Shown: positions 7,530 through 16,415, numbered from the stretch's first letter. The stretch: 64,000 nt of DNA from Mesorhizobium sp. LHD-90 (GCF_030929505.1 NZ_JAVFVV010000026.1:1-64000), one strand, 5' to 3'. Notes: generated by a model not told the origin, from the sequence alone. A program made the numbers and translations.

Positions 7530-9101
7530 ATGGCTGCACCTTATGATCTCAACGACGACAGCGTTGTCGTCATCATCGGCTCGGGCGCCGGCGGCGGCAC
7601 GCTCGGCAGCGAGCTTGCCCAGAAGGGCATCGATACCGTCATCCTCGAAGCGGGACCGCGCGTCGAATATGATGCGTTCGTCAACGACGAATGGGACTCC
7701 TTCGGCCAGCTTGCCTGGAAGGATATGCGCACCACCGGCGGCACCTGGCGGGTGGCGAAGGATTTTCCGAACCTGCCGGCCTGGATCGTCAAGGCGGTGG
7801 GCGGTTCCACGACCCACTGGGCCGGCGCATCGCTGCGCTTCCAGGAGCACGAGTTCAAGACGCTGACCCACTACGGGAAGATCGAGGGCGCGAGCCTGCT
7901 CGACTGGCCGATCTCGCTCGCCGATCTCGAGCCTTATTACGCCAAGGCCGAGGACAGGATGGGCGTGACCCGCACCAACGGCATCGAGGGTCTTCCAGGC
8001 AACAACAACTTCAAGATCATGAAGGCCGGCGCCGACAAGCTCGGCTACAAGGACTGCCACACCGGCAACATGGCCATCAATTCGGCCGAGCGCGACGGCC
8101 GCAACTTCTGCCAGCAGACGGGCTTCTGCTTCCAGGGCTGCAAGTGGGGCGCAAAGTGGTCGACGCTCTACTCCGAGATCCCGAAGGGCGAGGCCACCGG
8201 CAAGCTCGAGGTGCGGCCGAACGCCCAGGCGGTCAAGATCGAACACGACGCCTCCGGCAAGGTGACCGGCGTGACCTATGCCGACAAGGACGGCAAACTC
8301 AGCACCCAGAAGGCGCGCATCGTCGCGGTCGCCGGCAATTCGATCGAGAGCCCGCGCCTGCTGCTGAACTCGGCTTCCAGTATGTTCCCAAACGGCCTTG
8401 CGAACTCGTCCGGCCAGGTGGGCAAGAACTACATGCGCCACACCACCGGCTCGGTCTACGCGATCTTCGACAAACCCGTGCATTTCTACCGCGGCACCAC
8501 CATGGCCGGCATCATCCGCGACGAGGCGAAACACGACACGTCGCGCGGTTTCGCAGGCGGCTACGAATTGGAGACGCTGGCGCTGGGCGTGCCGTTCATG
8601 GCGGCCTTCCTCGATCCCGGCGCCTGGGGCCGGTCCTTCACCACGGCGCTCGACCACTACGACCACATGGCCGGCATGTGGATCGTCGGCGAGGACATGC
8701 CGCGCGACGTCAACGCGGTGACGCTCGACCCCGCCGCCAAGGACGCCTTCGGCATGCCGGTGGCGCATGTCAGCTTCACCGACCACGCGAACGACGAGGC
8801 GATGCGCAACCACGCCTACCGCCAGGGCGCGGCGCTCTACGACGCTGTGGGCGCAACCCGCACTTTCCCGACGCCGCCCTATCCGTCGACGCACAACCTC
8901 GGCACCAACCGGATGAGCGACAAGCCGAGCGAAGGCGTCGTCAACAAGTTCGGCCAGGCGCACGACATCAAGAACCTGTTCGTCTCCGACGGCAGCCAGT
9001 TCACCACCGGCGGGGCGGAGAACCCGACGCTGACCATCGTGTCACTTGCCATTCGCCAAGCCGACTACATCGCGCAGGAGATGAGCGCCAAGAACATCTA
9101 A
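7530..9101 (+). CDS. GMC-family FAD dehydrogenase (large subunit)
   Basis: A 523-residue flavoprotein of the glucose-methanol-choline family, oxidising an alcohol or sugar. The FAD dinucleotide motif GSGAGGGTLGSELA lies at about residues 16-29. GGSTTHWAGASLRF is the conserved FAD-contact region, and the C-terminal part has the active-site His region (STHNLGTNRMSD) and the final FAD-binding segment LFVSDGSQFTTGGAENPT. It has no signal peptide, consistent with export with the Tat-tagged subunit encoded just upstream. GGGAGG is five bases before the ATG. A strong terminator follows. Substrate is unknown. Confidence 0.93.
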   Translation: MAAPYDLNDDSVVVIIGSGAGGGTLGSELAQKGIDTVILEAGPRVEYDAFVNDEWDSFGQLAWKDMRTTGGTWRVAKDFPNLPAWIVKAVGGSTTHWAGASLRFQEHEFKTLTHYGKIEGASLLDWPISLADLEPYYAKAEDRMGVTRTNGIEGLPGNNNFKIMKAGADKLGYKDCHTGNMAINSAERDGRNFCQQTGFCFQGCKWGAKWSTLYSEIPKGEATGKLEVRPNAQAVKIEHDASGKVTGVTYADKDGKLSTQKARIVAVAGNSIESPRLLLNSASSMFPNGLANSSGQVGKNYMRHTTGSVYAIFDKPVHFYRGTTMAGIIRDEAKHDTSRGFAGGYELETLALGVPFMAAFLDPGAWGRSFTTALDHYDHMAGMWIVGEDMPRDVNAVTLDPAAKDAFGMPVAHVSFTDHANDEAMRNHAYRQGAALYDAVGATRTFPTPPYPSTHNLGTNRMSDKPSEGVVNKFGQAHDIKNLFVSDGSQFTTGGAENPTLTIVSLAIRQADYIAQEMSAKNI

Positions 9102-9129
9102 CGTTGACCGTACCTCCCAAGGTCGGCTG

Positions 9130-9168
9130 GCCGGCGCGAATTGCCGAAAGGCGTCGCGCCGGCTTTTT
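9130..9168 (+). terminator. Rho-independent terminator after the GMC gene
   Basis: Perfect 10-bp arms (9130-9139 and 9154-9163) with a 14-nt loop that can itself fold, then five T residues at 9164-9168. It ends the glyoxalase/GMC unit. Confidence 0.85.
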
Positions 9169-9307
9169 GTTCGCAGGATCAACAGCTTGCAGACCTGCTA
9201 TGATTTTCCGGATGTCTGCCTGTCGGGATCAGCCACCCGCGAACGTCCTCGTGGCATCGAAGCAGTTTTGGGTCGAGCATCTGCCGGCCAGCCACGGGAG
9301 ACAAAAA

Positions 9308-10246
9308 ATGTTCAAAGCCGCCCTTATCACGCTTTTTGCCGCCGCCACGACGCTGGCCGTTCCAGCCGCCGCGCAGGCTCAGGAAGCCGCAAACTCCAAG
9401 GCCGAAGTCGCTTCCGTGAAGAGCGGATATGTCGAGGCCGGCGGGATCAACTACTATTATGAAATTCACGGAACCGGAGAGCCGCTGCTGCTCCTGCATG
9501 GCGGGCTGGGCACGACCGGCATGTTTGCGCCGATCCTGCCGCAACTGGCCGCAAACCGCACGGTGATCGGCGTCGACCTGCAGGGCCACGGCCGCACCGC
9601 ACTCGGCGAGCGCCCGATCAGCCTGGAGGCCATCGGCGACGACATGGCGACGGTCGTCAAGGCGCTGGGCTACGACAAGGTCGACGTGCTCGGCTATTCC
9701 TTCGGTGGTGGCGTCGGCTTCCGCCTCGCCGTTCAGCATCCCGAAATGGTGCGCCGGCTGGCGCTGGTCTCGGCCGGCTACGCACAGGACGGCTTTTATC
9801 CAGAAATGCGCGCCCAGCAGGTGCAGGTCGGTGCGGCCATGGCGGAGTTCATGAAGGACACGCCGATGTACAAGTCCTATGTGGCGGTGGCGCCCAAGCC
9901 GGAGGATTTTCCAAAGCTGCTCGACCAGATGGGCAACCTGATGCGCACCGAATACGACTATTCGCCCGACGTGGCGATGCTGAAGATGCCGGTCATGCTG
10001 GTGTTCGGCGACAGCGACATGTATCGGCCCGAGCACATCGTGAAATTCTACCAGATGCTCGGCGGTGGCTTGAAGGATGCCGGCTGGATGCGCGAAAACC
10101 TTTCGCAGAACCGGCTGGCGATTATCCCCAACCGCACCCACTACGACATGTTCTTCGCGCCCGAACTGGCGGGGACGGTGCTGCCCTTCCTCGACGGCGA
10201 GACGGCGGTGAAGAACTGGGACGACGTGGTGAAGGAATCGCAGTGA
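9308..10246 (+). CDS. Exported alpha/beta-hydrolase
   Basis: A 312-residue alpha/beta-hydrolase with a signal peptide (residues 1-26, core LFAAATTLAVPAAAQA). Catalytic features are the HGGLG oxyanion region, nucleophile elbow GYSFGGG, an acidic residue in LVFGDSDMYRPE and His in NRTHYDMFF. The likely function is esterase or lactonase in the periplasm; a lactonase would suit the neighbouring sugar dehydrogenases, but that is inference. It starts at ATG 9308 with GGGAGA upstream. The terminator before it (9130-9168) and its separate leader suggest its own promoter. It is convergent with the small DUF1508 gene. Confidence 0.87.
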   Translation: MFKAALITLFAAATTLAVPAAAQAQEAANSKAEVASVKSGYVEAGGINYYYEIHGTGEPLLLLHGGLGTTGMFAPILPQLAANRTVIGVDLQGHGRTALGERPISLEAIGDDMATVVKALGYDKVDVLGYSFGGGVGFRLAVQHPEMVRRLALVSAGYAQDGFYPEMRAQQVQVGAAMAEFMKDTPMYKSYVAVAPKPEDFPKLLDQMGNLMRTEYDYSPDVAMLKMPVMLVFGDSDMYRPEHIVKFYQMLGGGLKDAGWMRENLSQNRLAIIPNRTHYDMFFAPELAGTVLPFLDGETAVKNWDDVVKESQ

Positions 10247-10284
10247 TCCACTCTTGAGCCGGCTAACAGCCGCGCGAGAAGAAG

Positions 10285-10313
10285 CCTGCACGCCGCCTAT
10301 TGCGGCGTGCAGG
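10285..10313. terminator. Bidirectional 12-bp hairpin between convergent genes
   Basis: Arms 10285-10296 and 10302-10313 are perfectly complementary around a 5-nt loop. The stop codon of the minus-strand DUF1508 gene is in the loop, so its last codons form one arm. There is no T-run; a role as 3' barrier for both genes is inferred. Confidence 0.55.
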
Positions 10314-10479
10314 TCATGCCGTTGCGCTGCGCATTGGCGACGCAGTCGCTTCTGTTGGAATAGCCCTGGGTCGACGATCCCACGATGCGGCCGTTCGAGG
10401 CCGTGCGCCGCCAGCGCCAGCCGTCGGTCGACTGGTAGATCTCCCAGGTGTCGCCGTTCCTGTCCGTGCAGCTTGCCAT
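10297..10479 (-). CDS. Small DUF1508 (YegP-like) protein
   Basis: A 60-residue protein made of one DUF1508 unit: WEIYQSTDGWRWRRTASNGR, then IVGSSTQGYSNRSDCVANA. YegP-type proteins have two such units, so this is a single-domain form. Function of the family is unknown. I start at ATG 10479 with GGAG seven bases upstream. A much longer open frame on the same strand reaches into the ParB-like gene and is not coding there. The last codons lie in a strong hairpin shared with the convergent hydrolase gene. Confidence 0.8.
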   Translation of the reverse strand: MASCTDRNGDTWEIYQSTDGWRWRRTASNGRIVGSSTQGYSNRSDCVANAQRNGMTCTPQ

Positions 10480-10683
10480 CGTCCCGCTCCATGAGGTCAA
10501 CCGCTGCGGCGTAGGTGATTCCCGGGGAGCACTCCACGAATTAACTGCAACCTTGACGGGTAAAAATTCTATACATGGTTGTATTCGGCATCGATCCGAC
10601 CGGCGGCGGATTGCTGGTCCAAGACGAGAACCTTGGCGTTTCGCGTAGCGGGCCGTAAGCTGTTTGCCCGCGCTGGAGCCGCC

Positions 10684-10932
10684 ATGCTGAGAGTTCAAAA
10701 AATCCCGATCGATTCCATCTATGTCCCGTCCGCGCGGCGCAAGACACTGCATCCCGAGACCGTGCGCATCCTGGCCGAGGACATCCTGGAGAACGGCATG
10801 AAGATACCGATACAGGTCCGGGCGGATGGTGACCGGCATGTGTTGGTCGAGGGGCTGCACCGGCTGGAGGCGGCGAAATGGCTCGGCGAGACCACAATCG
10901 ACGCGTATCTGGTGCATGCGCGCCGGCACTGA
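10684..10932 (+). CDS. Small ParB/Srx-fold domain protein
   Basis: An 82-residue protein consisting of a ParB N-terminal-like domain: KIPIDSIYVPSARRKT, then ETVRILAEDILENGMKIPI and the nucleotide-binding motif VEGLHRLEAAKWLGE (the ERHR-like box). It has no helix-turn-helix or dimerisation domain, so it is not a chromosome-partition ParB. Chromosomal stand-alone relatives have no settled function. It starts at ATG 10684 with GGAG six bases upstream. It lies 23 bases before the GFA-family gene, so the two may be co-transcribed. Confidence 0.82.
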   Translation: MLRVQKIPIDSIYVPSARRKTLHPETVRILAEDILENGMKIPIQVRADGDRHVLVEGLHRLEAAKWLGETTIDAYLVHARRH

Positions 10933-10955
10933 GAGCCTCTTGGGGGACTTTATCG

Positions 10956-11354
10956 ATGACCAACTATCGCGGCGGGTGCCTGTGCGGCGCGGTGCGCTAT
11001 CGTGCGGAGGCCGAACCGATCAACCAGCGCGTCTGCCATTGCCGGCTCTGCCAGAGGGCGATCGGCGCCGCCTTCAATGCGCGCATCCTGTTTCGCATCG
11101 ACGACGTGATTTTCGACGGTTTGGTGGCGACCGTGCATTCCTCGCCGGACCTGAAGCGCGGCTTTTGCCCGAACTGCGGCACCACGATCTTTTCCCGCCG
11201 CGATGCCGCCGGCATCATGGGGATCACCACCGGATCGCTTGACGATCCGTCGGTGTTCAAGCCGGAAATGCACATTTTTACCGCGTCGAAGCAACCCTGG
11301 GTGAGCGTCGACGACGGCTTGCCGCACTATGAGGGCGCCCCGCCACCGGCGTGA
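10956..11354 (+). CDS. GFA-family (glutathione-dependent formaldehyde-activating enzyme-like) zinc protein
   Basis: A 132-residue GFA/CENP-V domain protein. The zinc-binding cysteines are all present: GGCLCGAVRYRA, CHCRLCQRAIG and GFCPNCGTTIF, followed by the family-typical MGITTGSLDDPS. Members are often called S-(hydroxymethyl)glutathione synthase homologues, but most have no demonstrated reaction. It starts at ATG 10956 after a GGGGGA stretch. It lies just downstream of the ParB-like gene and is convergent with the IclR gene about 50 bases away. Confidence 0.88.
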   Translation: MTNYRGGCLCGAVRYRAEAEPINQRVCHCRLCQRAIGAAFNARILFRIDDVIFDGLVATVHSSPDLKRGFCPNCGTTIFSRRDAAGIMGITTGSLDDPSVFKPEMHIFTASKQPWVSVDDGLPHYEGAPPPA

Positions 11355-11403
11355 GCGGAAGCCCTTGTAACGTGGCCCGCCCGAACTCCTGATCGCCGAG
11401 CCT

Positions 11404-12228
11404 CTAAATCGCCGATACGCGCCCCCCGATCATCCCGGTGATCTCGGCCGCCGCCGCGCGCACCATCGGCCCGAACTCGGCCACTCGCTCCGGCGTGACG
11501 CGGGCGGTGGGGCCGGAGACGGAAATACCTCCGATCGGCTCGCCGAACTCGTTGAAGATGGCCGACGCAACGCAGCGCATGCCGGGAAAACGCTCCTCGT
11601 CGTCGAGCGACCAGCCGCGCCGCCGGATTTCCGCGAGATCGCCGGTCAGGGCAGGGGCGTCGGCCAGCGTCTTGCCGGTAAAAGCTTCCAGACCGGTGCG
11701 ACGGACGATCTGCGTGACGCGTTCCGCCGGCAGATTCGCCAGCACCGCCTTGCCGATGCCGCTGGCATGAAACGGGCTGCGGGTGCCCGGCCGGAAGAAG
11801 GCGCGGATCGCCTGATGCGTCTCCACCTGGCTGATGAAGACCACGCAATCATCCTCCGCCAGGCCGAGATTGGCAGTTTCGCCGGTCTTTTCCATCAGGT
11901 CCTGCATGACGATGCGGGCGCGGTCGGCCAGCTTTCTGCGGCGCAGGAAGGCAGCGCCCATGCGGTAGGTGGCGACGCCGATCGACCACAGTTGTTCGCT
12001 CTTCTCGAACTCGACCATGCCGTGACTCTCCAGCGTGGTCAGCATGCGGTAGGCGGTGGACGCGGCGATGCCGGAGCGCTCTGCGACCTCGCTCAGCGAC
12101 AGTCCGTCAGCCTCGGCGACGATGGCCAGGATGCGCAGCCCGCGGTCGAGCGACTGCACCGCGTTGGCCTCGGGCGAGGCGTTGAAGGCACGCGGCCGGC
12201 CGCGCTGGCGCTTTTCGGGTGTCTGCAT
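11404..12228 (-). CDS. IclR-family regulator of the glyoxylate gene cluster
   Basis: A 274-residue IclR-type regulator. The N-terminal winged helix (about 25-85) has SLDRGLRILAIVAEADGLSL and RSGIAASTAYRMLTTLESHG. The C-terminal effector domain has AFFRPGTRSPFHASGIGKAV and GISVSGPTARVTPERV. It is divergent from gcl-hyi-glxR and very likely controls it; E. coli AllR plays the same role with glyoxylate as signal. I start at ATG 12228 (MQTPEKRQRGRP). A GTG at 12267 would add 13 residues without a better ribosome binding site. The A/T-rich divergent region holds several inverted repeats suited to IclR binding. Confidence 0.9.
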   Translation of the reverse strand: MQTPEKRQRGRPRAFNASPEANAVQSLDRGLRILAIVAEADGLSLSEVAERSGIAASTAYRMLTTLESHGMVEFEKSEQLWSIGVATYRMGAAFLRRRKLADRARIVMQDLMEKTGETANLGLAEDDCVVFISQVETHQAIRAFFRPGTRSPFHASGIGKAVLANLPAERVTQIVRRTGLEAFTGKTLADAPALTGDLAEIRRRGWSLDDEERFPGMRCVASAIFNEFGEPIGGISVSGPTARVTPERVAEFGPMVRAAAAEITGMIGGRVSAI

Positions 12229-12275
12229 GACATCAAAATAAAAAACTTTTCTGGATTTCGGCAACACAATTCTCT

Positions 12276-12331
12276 GGAAAACAGATTTCCTTTTTAGATC
12301 AATGTCTAAAGAGGCATTTCATAAAATGAAA
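12276..12331. promoter_or_regulatory. Cluster of inverted repeats (candidate IclR operators) between iclR and gcl
   Basis: Three perfect inverted repeats lie close together: GGAAA-N5-TTTCC (12276-12290), TTTAGA-N6-TCTAAA (12293-12310) and TTTCAT-AAA-ATGAAA (12317-12331). The first resembles the TGGAAA/TTTCCA half-sites known for IclR proteins. The region is strikingly A/T-rich for this genome. Confidence 0.6.
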
Positions 12332-12418
12332 AAATATTCTGAAAAAATTGAAAAATGGGCGTGGCTCTGGCATTCTCGCACCATCTCAAACGCATTCGGA
12401 ACAAGGAAAGGGCCGGCC

Positions 12419-14200
12419 ATGCCGAAGATGCGCGCTGTCGACGCCGCTGTTCTCGTCCTCGAAAAGGAAGGCATTTCCTGCGCTTTCGGCGTGCCGGGCG
12501 CGGCGATCAATCCGTTTTACTCGGCACTCAGGGCGCGCGGTACGGTGCGCCACATCCTGGCGCGCCATGTCGAGGCCGCCTCGCACATGGCTGAAGGATT
12601 TACGCGGGCAAAAGCCGGCAACATCGGGCTTTGCATTGGTACCTCCGGTCCGGCCGGCACCGACATGATCACCGGCCTCTATTCGGCCTCCGCCGATTCC
12701 ATTCCCATCCTCTGCATCACCGGGCAGGCGCCGCGCGCCCGGCTGACCAAGGAGGATTTCCAGGCGGTCGACATCACGGCGATCGCCGCACCCGTCGCCA
12801 AATGGGCGGTCACCGTCATGGAACCCTACCAGGTGCCGATGGCCTTGCAGAAAGCGTTCTACCTGATGCGTTCGGGGCGTCCGGGACCGGTGCTGATCGA
12901 CCTGCCGATCGATGTGCAGCTTGCCGAGATCGAATTCGACATCGACGCCTATGAGCCGCTTGACGTCGGCAAGCCGGCGATGACGCGAAAGCAGGCTGAA
13001 AAGGTCCTGGCGCTGCTGAATGCGGCCGAAAGGCCGCTGATCGTCGCCGGCGGCGGCATCATCAATGCAGATGCCTCCGACCTGCTTATCGAATTCGCCG
13101 AGATCACCGGCGTGCCGGTCATCCCGACGCTGATGGGCTGGGGCGCGATCCCCGATGACCACAGGCTGATGGCCGGCATGTGCGGGCTACAGACCTCGCA
13201 CCGCTACGGCAATGCAACCATGCTCGCCTCGGATTTTGTCCTGGGCGTCGGCAACCGCTGGGCCAATCGCCACACCGGCTCGGTCGACAAATACCGGGAA
13301 GGCCGGAAATTCGTGCATATCGACATCGAGCCGACGCAGATCGGCCGCGTCTTCGCACCCGACCTCGGTGTCGTCTCCGATGCCGGCGCGGCGCTAAAAA
13401 TGCTGCTGGACGTTGCCACCGAATGGAAGACGGCGGGAAAACTGCGCGACTGGTCGGGCTGGGCCAAGGAATGCCAGCAGCGCAAGAAGACGCTGAAGCG
13501 CAAGACGCATTTCACCGAGGTGCCGCTGAAGCCGCAGCGCGTCTACGAGGAGATGAACAAGGCTTTCGGCCGCGACACCACCTATGTCTCGACCATCGGG
13601 CTTTCACAGATCGCCGGAGCGCAATTTTTGCACGTCTACAACCCGCGCAACTGGATCAATTGCGGCCAGGCGGGACCGCTCGGCTGGACGCTTCCGGCAG
13701 CGCTCGGTGTGCGCGCCGCCAATCCGGATGCCGAGATCGTGGCGTTGTCGGGCGACTACGACTTTCAGTTTCTGATCGAGGAACTGGCGGTCGGCGCGCA
13801 GCACAAGCTGCCCTATATCCATGTGGTCGTGAACAACGCTTATCTCGGCCTGATCCGCCAGGCACAGCGCGGTTTCCAGATGGACTTCGAGGTGAGCCTC
13901 GCCTTCGAGAACGTCAATCGCGGAGAAGGAGCGGAGCCCGGCTATGGCGTCGACCATGTCGCCGTCGCCGAGGCGATGGGCTGCAAGGCGATCCGCGTGC
14001 GCCGGCCGGAAGACTGCGCGGCCGCCTTTAAGGAGGCGAAGCGGCTGATCGCCGAAAACCAGGTGCCGGTCGTCGTCGAGTTTATTTTGGAGCGCGTGAC
14101 CAACATCTCGATGGGAACGGAAATCGACGCCATCGTCGAGTTCGAGCAACTCGCCGAGCGCAACGAGGACGCCCCGACGGCGATCGCGCTGCTCGACTGA
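12419..14200 (+). CDS. gcl: Glyoxylate carboligase (tartronate-semialdehyde synthase)
   Basis: A ThDP-dependent enzyme joining two glyoxylates to tartronate semialdehyde and CO2; 593 residues, the same as E. coli Gcl. It has [19 protein letters not shown] (Gcl-specific N-terminus without the usual ThDP Glu), [38 protein letters not shown] and the C-terminal ThDP motif starting [12 protein letters not shown] and ending VVVNN. I start at ATG 12419; the frame is open further upstream through the A/T-rich control region, but that part has no similarity to the family. First gene of gcl-hyi-glxR, which turns glyoxylate (from allantoin, glycolate or oxalate) into glycerate. Confidence 0.97.
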   Translation: MPKMRAVDAAVLVLEKEGISCAFGVPGAAINPFYSALRARGTVRHILARHVEAASHMAEGFTRAKAGNIGLCIGTSGPAGTDMITGLYSASADSIPILCITGQAPRARLTKEDFQAVDITAIAAPVAKWAVTVMEPYQVPMALQKAFYLMRSGRPGPVLIDLPIDVQLAEIEFDIDAYEPLDVGKPAMTRKQAEKVLALLNAAERPLIVAGGGIINADASDLLIEFAEITGVPVIPTLMGWGAIPDDHRLMAGMCGLQTSHRYGNATMLASDFVLGVGNRWANRHTGSVDKYREGRKFVHIDIEPTQIGRVFAPDLGVVSDAGAALKMLLDVATEWKTAGKLRDWSGWAKECQQRKKTLKRKTHFTEVPLKPQRVYEEMNKAFGRDTTYVSTIGLSQIAGAQFLHVYNPRNWINCGQAGPLGWTLPAALGVRAANPDAEIVALSGDYDFQFLIEELAVGAQHKLPYIHVVVNNAYLGLIRQAQRGFQMDFEVSLAFENVNRGEGAEPGYGVDHVAVAEAMGCKAIRVRRPEDCAAAFKEAKRLIAENQVPVVVEFILERVTNISMGTEIDAIVEFEQLAERNEDAPTAIALLD

Positions 14201-14271
14201 CGGGCAGGGTGCTGTAAATAAACGATCTATCGACGTTCACGCTCGTCGCATCATCCATTCCGGAGGCTCAA

Positions 14272-15066
14272 ATGCCGCGTTTTTCGGCCAATCTGTCGAT
14301 GCTATTCACCGAGCACGAGTTCCTCGACCGTTTTGACGCCGCCGCCCGCGCCGGCTTCACCGGTGTCGAATATGTCGGCGCTTACGACCATGCGCCGGAA
14401 ACGGTGGCGGCGCGGCTGAAGAGGAACGGGCTGGCCCAGGTGCTGTTCAACCTGCCGGCCGGCGACTGGGCCGGTGGCGAGCGCGGCATCGGCTGTCTGC
14501 CGGACCGCGTCGACGAATTCCGCCGCGGCGTCGACACGGCCATCGCCTATGCCAGGGCGACGGGCTGCGGGCAGGTGAACTGCCTGGCCGGCATCGCTCC
14601 GGCGGGCGCCGAGCGTGCCGCGCTGGAAGACGTGCTGGTCGAGAACCTGCGATACGCCGCGCCGCGCCTGGAGGAGGCCGGCATAAGGCTGCTGATCGAG
14701 CCGATCAACGTTCTGGACATCCCCGGCTTCTTCCTGAACACCTCGGCCCAGGCGCTGAAAATCATCGAGCGGGTCGGCTCGGACAATCTCTATCTGCAAT
14801 ACGACATCTATCACATGCAGGTCATGGAGGGGGATCTCGCCCGGACGATCGAGAAGAATCTCGGCCGCATCGCGCATATCCAGCTTGCGGACAATCCCGG
14901 CCGTCACGAGCCGGGGACGGGCGAGATCAACTATCCGTTCCTCTACGAGCATCTGGACCGTATCGGCTATGCCGGCTGGGTCGGCGCCGAATACAAGCCG
15001 AAGGCCGGCACCGAGACCGGGCTGGGCTGGTTCAAGGCGCTGGCCGGCAGGAAGAGCGCGGCCTAG
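14272..15066 (+). CDS. hyi: Hydroxypyruvate isomerase
   Basis: A TIM-barrel isomerase (264 residues) interconverting hydroxypyruvate and tartronate semialdehyde. It matches the Hyi family closely: RFSANLSMLFTEHEFLDRF, NLPAGDWAGGERGI, LLIEPINVLDIPGFFL, the metal-site region LQYDIYHMQVMEGD and ADNPGRHEPGTGEINYPF, ending VGAEYKPKAGTETGLGW. GGAGG lies just before ATG 14272. It follows gcl by 71 bases and precedes glxR, with a palindromic repeat element between them. Confidence 0.95.
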   Translation: MPRFSANLSMLFTEHEFLDRFDAAARAGFTGVEYVGAYDHAPETVAARLKRNGLAQVLFNLPAGDWAGGERGIGCLPDRVDEFRRGVDTAIAYARATGCGQVNCLAGIAPAGAERAALEDVLVENLRYAAPRLEEAGIRLLIEPINVLDIPGFFLNTSAQALKIIERVGSDNLYLQYDIYHMQVMEGDLARTIEKNLGRIAHIQLADNPGRHEPGTGEINYPFLYEHLDRIGYAGWVGAEYKPKAGTETGLGWFKALAGRKSAA

Positions 15067-15070
15067 CGAA

Positions 15071-15216
15071 TTTCCCTCTCCGTTCAGGGGAGGGTGGCCG
15101 CGAAGCGGCCGGTGGGGTCATAGCGGCCAGTCTCCACGCCAGGAAAACGTCGAGCACTGCCGCGGCGACCCCACCCGCCTCGCTACGCTCGGCACCCTGC
15201 CCTCAAGGGGGAGGGA
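15071..15216. repeat. Long imperfect palindromic intergenic element (copy a)
   Basis: Left arm (about 15071-15118) and right arm (about 15166-15216) are imperfect inverted copies of roughly 48-50 nt, starting TTCCCTCTCC and ending GGGGGAGGGAA. It lies between hyi and glxR. The same type of sequence is seen at 44076-44240 and 54571-54719. The right end overlaps the upstream region of glxR, so RNA folding may affect its expression. Confidence 0.75.
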
Positions 15217-15232
15217 AGAACCGGAGAGCATC

Positions 15233-16117
15233 ATGCAAACGATCGGCTTCATCGGACTGGGCATCATGGGCACGCCGATGGCAGGACACCTGCTCGATGC
15301 CGGCTACAAGGTGGTGACGTCCGACCACAGGAAACCGGCGCCGGCGGAGCTTGTCGCCAAGGGGCTGAAGACCGTCTCCGGCCATGCGGCGGTGGCGCAG
15401 GCCGCCGACATCGTCATCACCATGGTGCCGGACACGCCACAGGTGGCCGACGTGCTGTTCGGTGAAAACGGCGTTGTGGAAGGGCTTTCCAAGGGAAAGC
15501 TCGTCATCGACATGAGCTCGATTTCGCCGATTGCCACCAAGGAGTTCGCGGCAAAGATAAAAACGCTCGGCTGCGACTATCTCGACGCGCCGGTGTCGGG
15601 CGGCGAGGTCGGCGCCAAAGCGGCGTCGCTGACGATCATGGTAGGCGGTTCTGACGCGGCGTTCGAGCGGGCAAAACCGGTGTTCGAAAAGATGGGCAAA
15701 AACATCACGCTGGTCGGCGACAACGGCGTCGGCCAGACGACGAAGGTCGCCAACCAGATCGTGGTCGCGCTCACCATCGAGGCGGTCGCTGAGGCGCTGG
15801 TGTTCGCCTCGAAGGCGGGCGCCGATCCGGCGAAGGTCAGGCAGGCGCTGATGGGCGGGCTGGCCGCGTCAAGAATCCTCGAAGTGCATGGCGAGCGCAT
15901 GGTCAAGCGCACCTTTGCACCGGGTTTCCGCATCGAATTGCACCAGAAGGATTTGAACCTCGCGCTGGAGGGCGCGAAAGTGCTCGGTGTCTCGCTGCCC
16001 AACACCTCGACGACGCAGCAACTGTTCAATTCCTGCGCGGCCAATGGCGGTGCAAAGGAGGATCATTCCGCACTGGTCCGCGCGCTGGAGCGCATGGCGG
16101 GTCACGAGGTGGGATGA
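15233..16117 (+). CDS. glxR: 2-hydroxy-3-oxopropionate reductase (tartronate semialdehyde reductase)
   Basis: A 294-residue beta-hydroxyacid dehydrogenase reducing tartronate semialdehyde to glycerate with NAD(P)H. The Rossmann motif GFIGLGIMGTPMAGHL is at the N-terminus, the substrate motif LDAPVSGGEVGAKAASLTIM in the middle, and the catalytic Lys region GVGQTTKVANQIVVAL follows. The family-specific region LHQKDLNLALEGAK is near the C-terminus. GGAGAG precedes ATG 15233. It is the last gene of the glyoxylate operon; glycerate kinase is not in this window. Confidence 0.95.
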   Translation: MQTIGFIGLGIMGTPMAGHLLDAGYKVVTSDHRKPAPAELVAKGLKTVSGHAAVAQAADIVITMVPDTPQVADVLFGENGVVEGLSKGKLVIDMSSISPIATKEFAAKIKTLGCDYLDAPVSGGEVGAKAASLTIMVGGSDAAFERAKPVFEKMGKNITLVGDNGVGQTTKVANQIVVALTIEAVAEALVFASKAGADPAKVRQALMGGLAASRILEVHGERMVKRTFAPGFRIELHQKDLNLALEGAKVLGVSLPNTSTTQQLFNSCAANGGAKEDHSALVRALERMAGHEVG

Positions 16118-16147
16118 CACCCGCCCAGTGAAAACAGCTCGAGACGA

Positions 16148-16285
16148 TCAATCCCGCGAGCAGGATGACCCGACCGACCCGCAATTCGCCGGAGCGACGC
16201 CGGGCTGGCCGGCGAGATTCTGACAGCCGGCCAGCATGGACAGGGCCGAGCCGGCGATAAGCAAAATTCCGAGAAACCGTCGCAT
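16148..16285 (-). CDS. 45-residue lipoprotein, distal copy
   Basis: A tiny exported lipoprotein: MRRFLGILLIAGSALSM, then lipobox LAGC with the lipidated Cys at 21, then QNLAGQPGVAPANCGSVGSS and a final Cys-Ser-Arg-Asp. It ends 30 bases from the convergent glxR stop. An almost identical 45-residue paralogue lies at 16554-16691, and a fragment of the rlmB 3' end lies between them. The two proteins share both ends and all four Cys positions, which argues for selection on the protein. GGAAG lies about 8 nt before ATG 16285. Function is unknown; it is shorter than usual gene-calling limits. Confidence 0.72.
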   Translation of the reverse strand: MRRFLGILLIAGSALSMLAGCQNLAGQPGVAPANCGSVGSSCSRD

Positions 16286-16415
16286 CTATCCAACTTCCTT
16301 GTCAGCCCGCATCGAGCACGGGATGGTGATCCCAAATAGGCGCCGGAGATCTGAAGCCAATAGTTGCAGGCGAGTGTCGGTCTGCAAACTCAAATGGCGG
16401 TGAACCGCGCTCAAC

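Noticed and set aside
7691-9307. Stop-free plus-strand frame through the GMC gene running into the hydrolase gene
   Set aside because: The part inside the GMC gene is a shadow; the real hydrolase gene starts at ATG 9308 with a signal peptide, after a terminator.
10565-10584. TCTATACATGGTTGTAT upstream of the ParB-like gene as a fourth TCTA-N9-TAGA box
   Set aside because: Only the left half matches; the right half reads GTAT, not TAGA.
12302-12418. N-terminal extension of gcl by 39 residues
   Set aside because: It crosses the A/T-rich control region and has no similarity to Gcl proteins, whose N-terminus matches ATG 12419.
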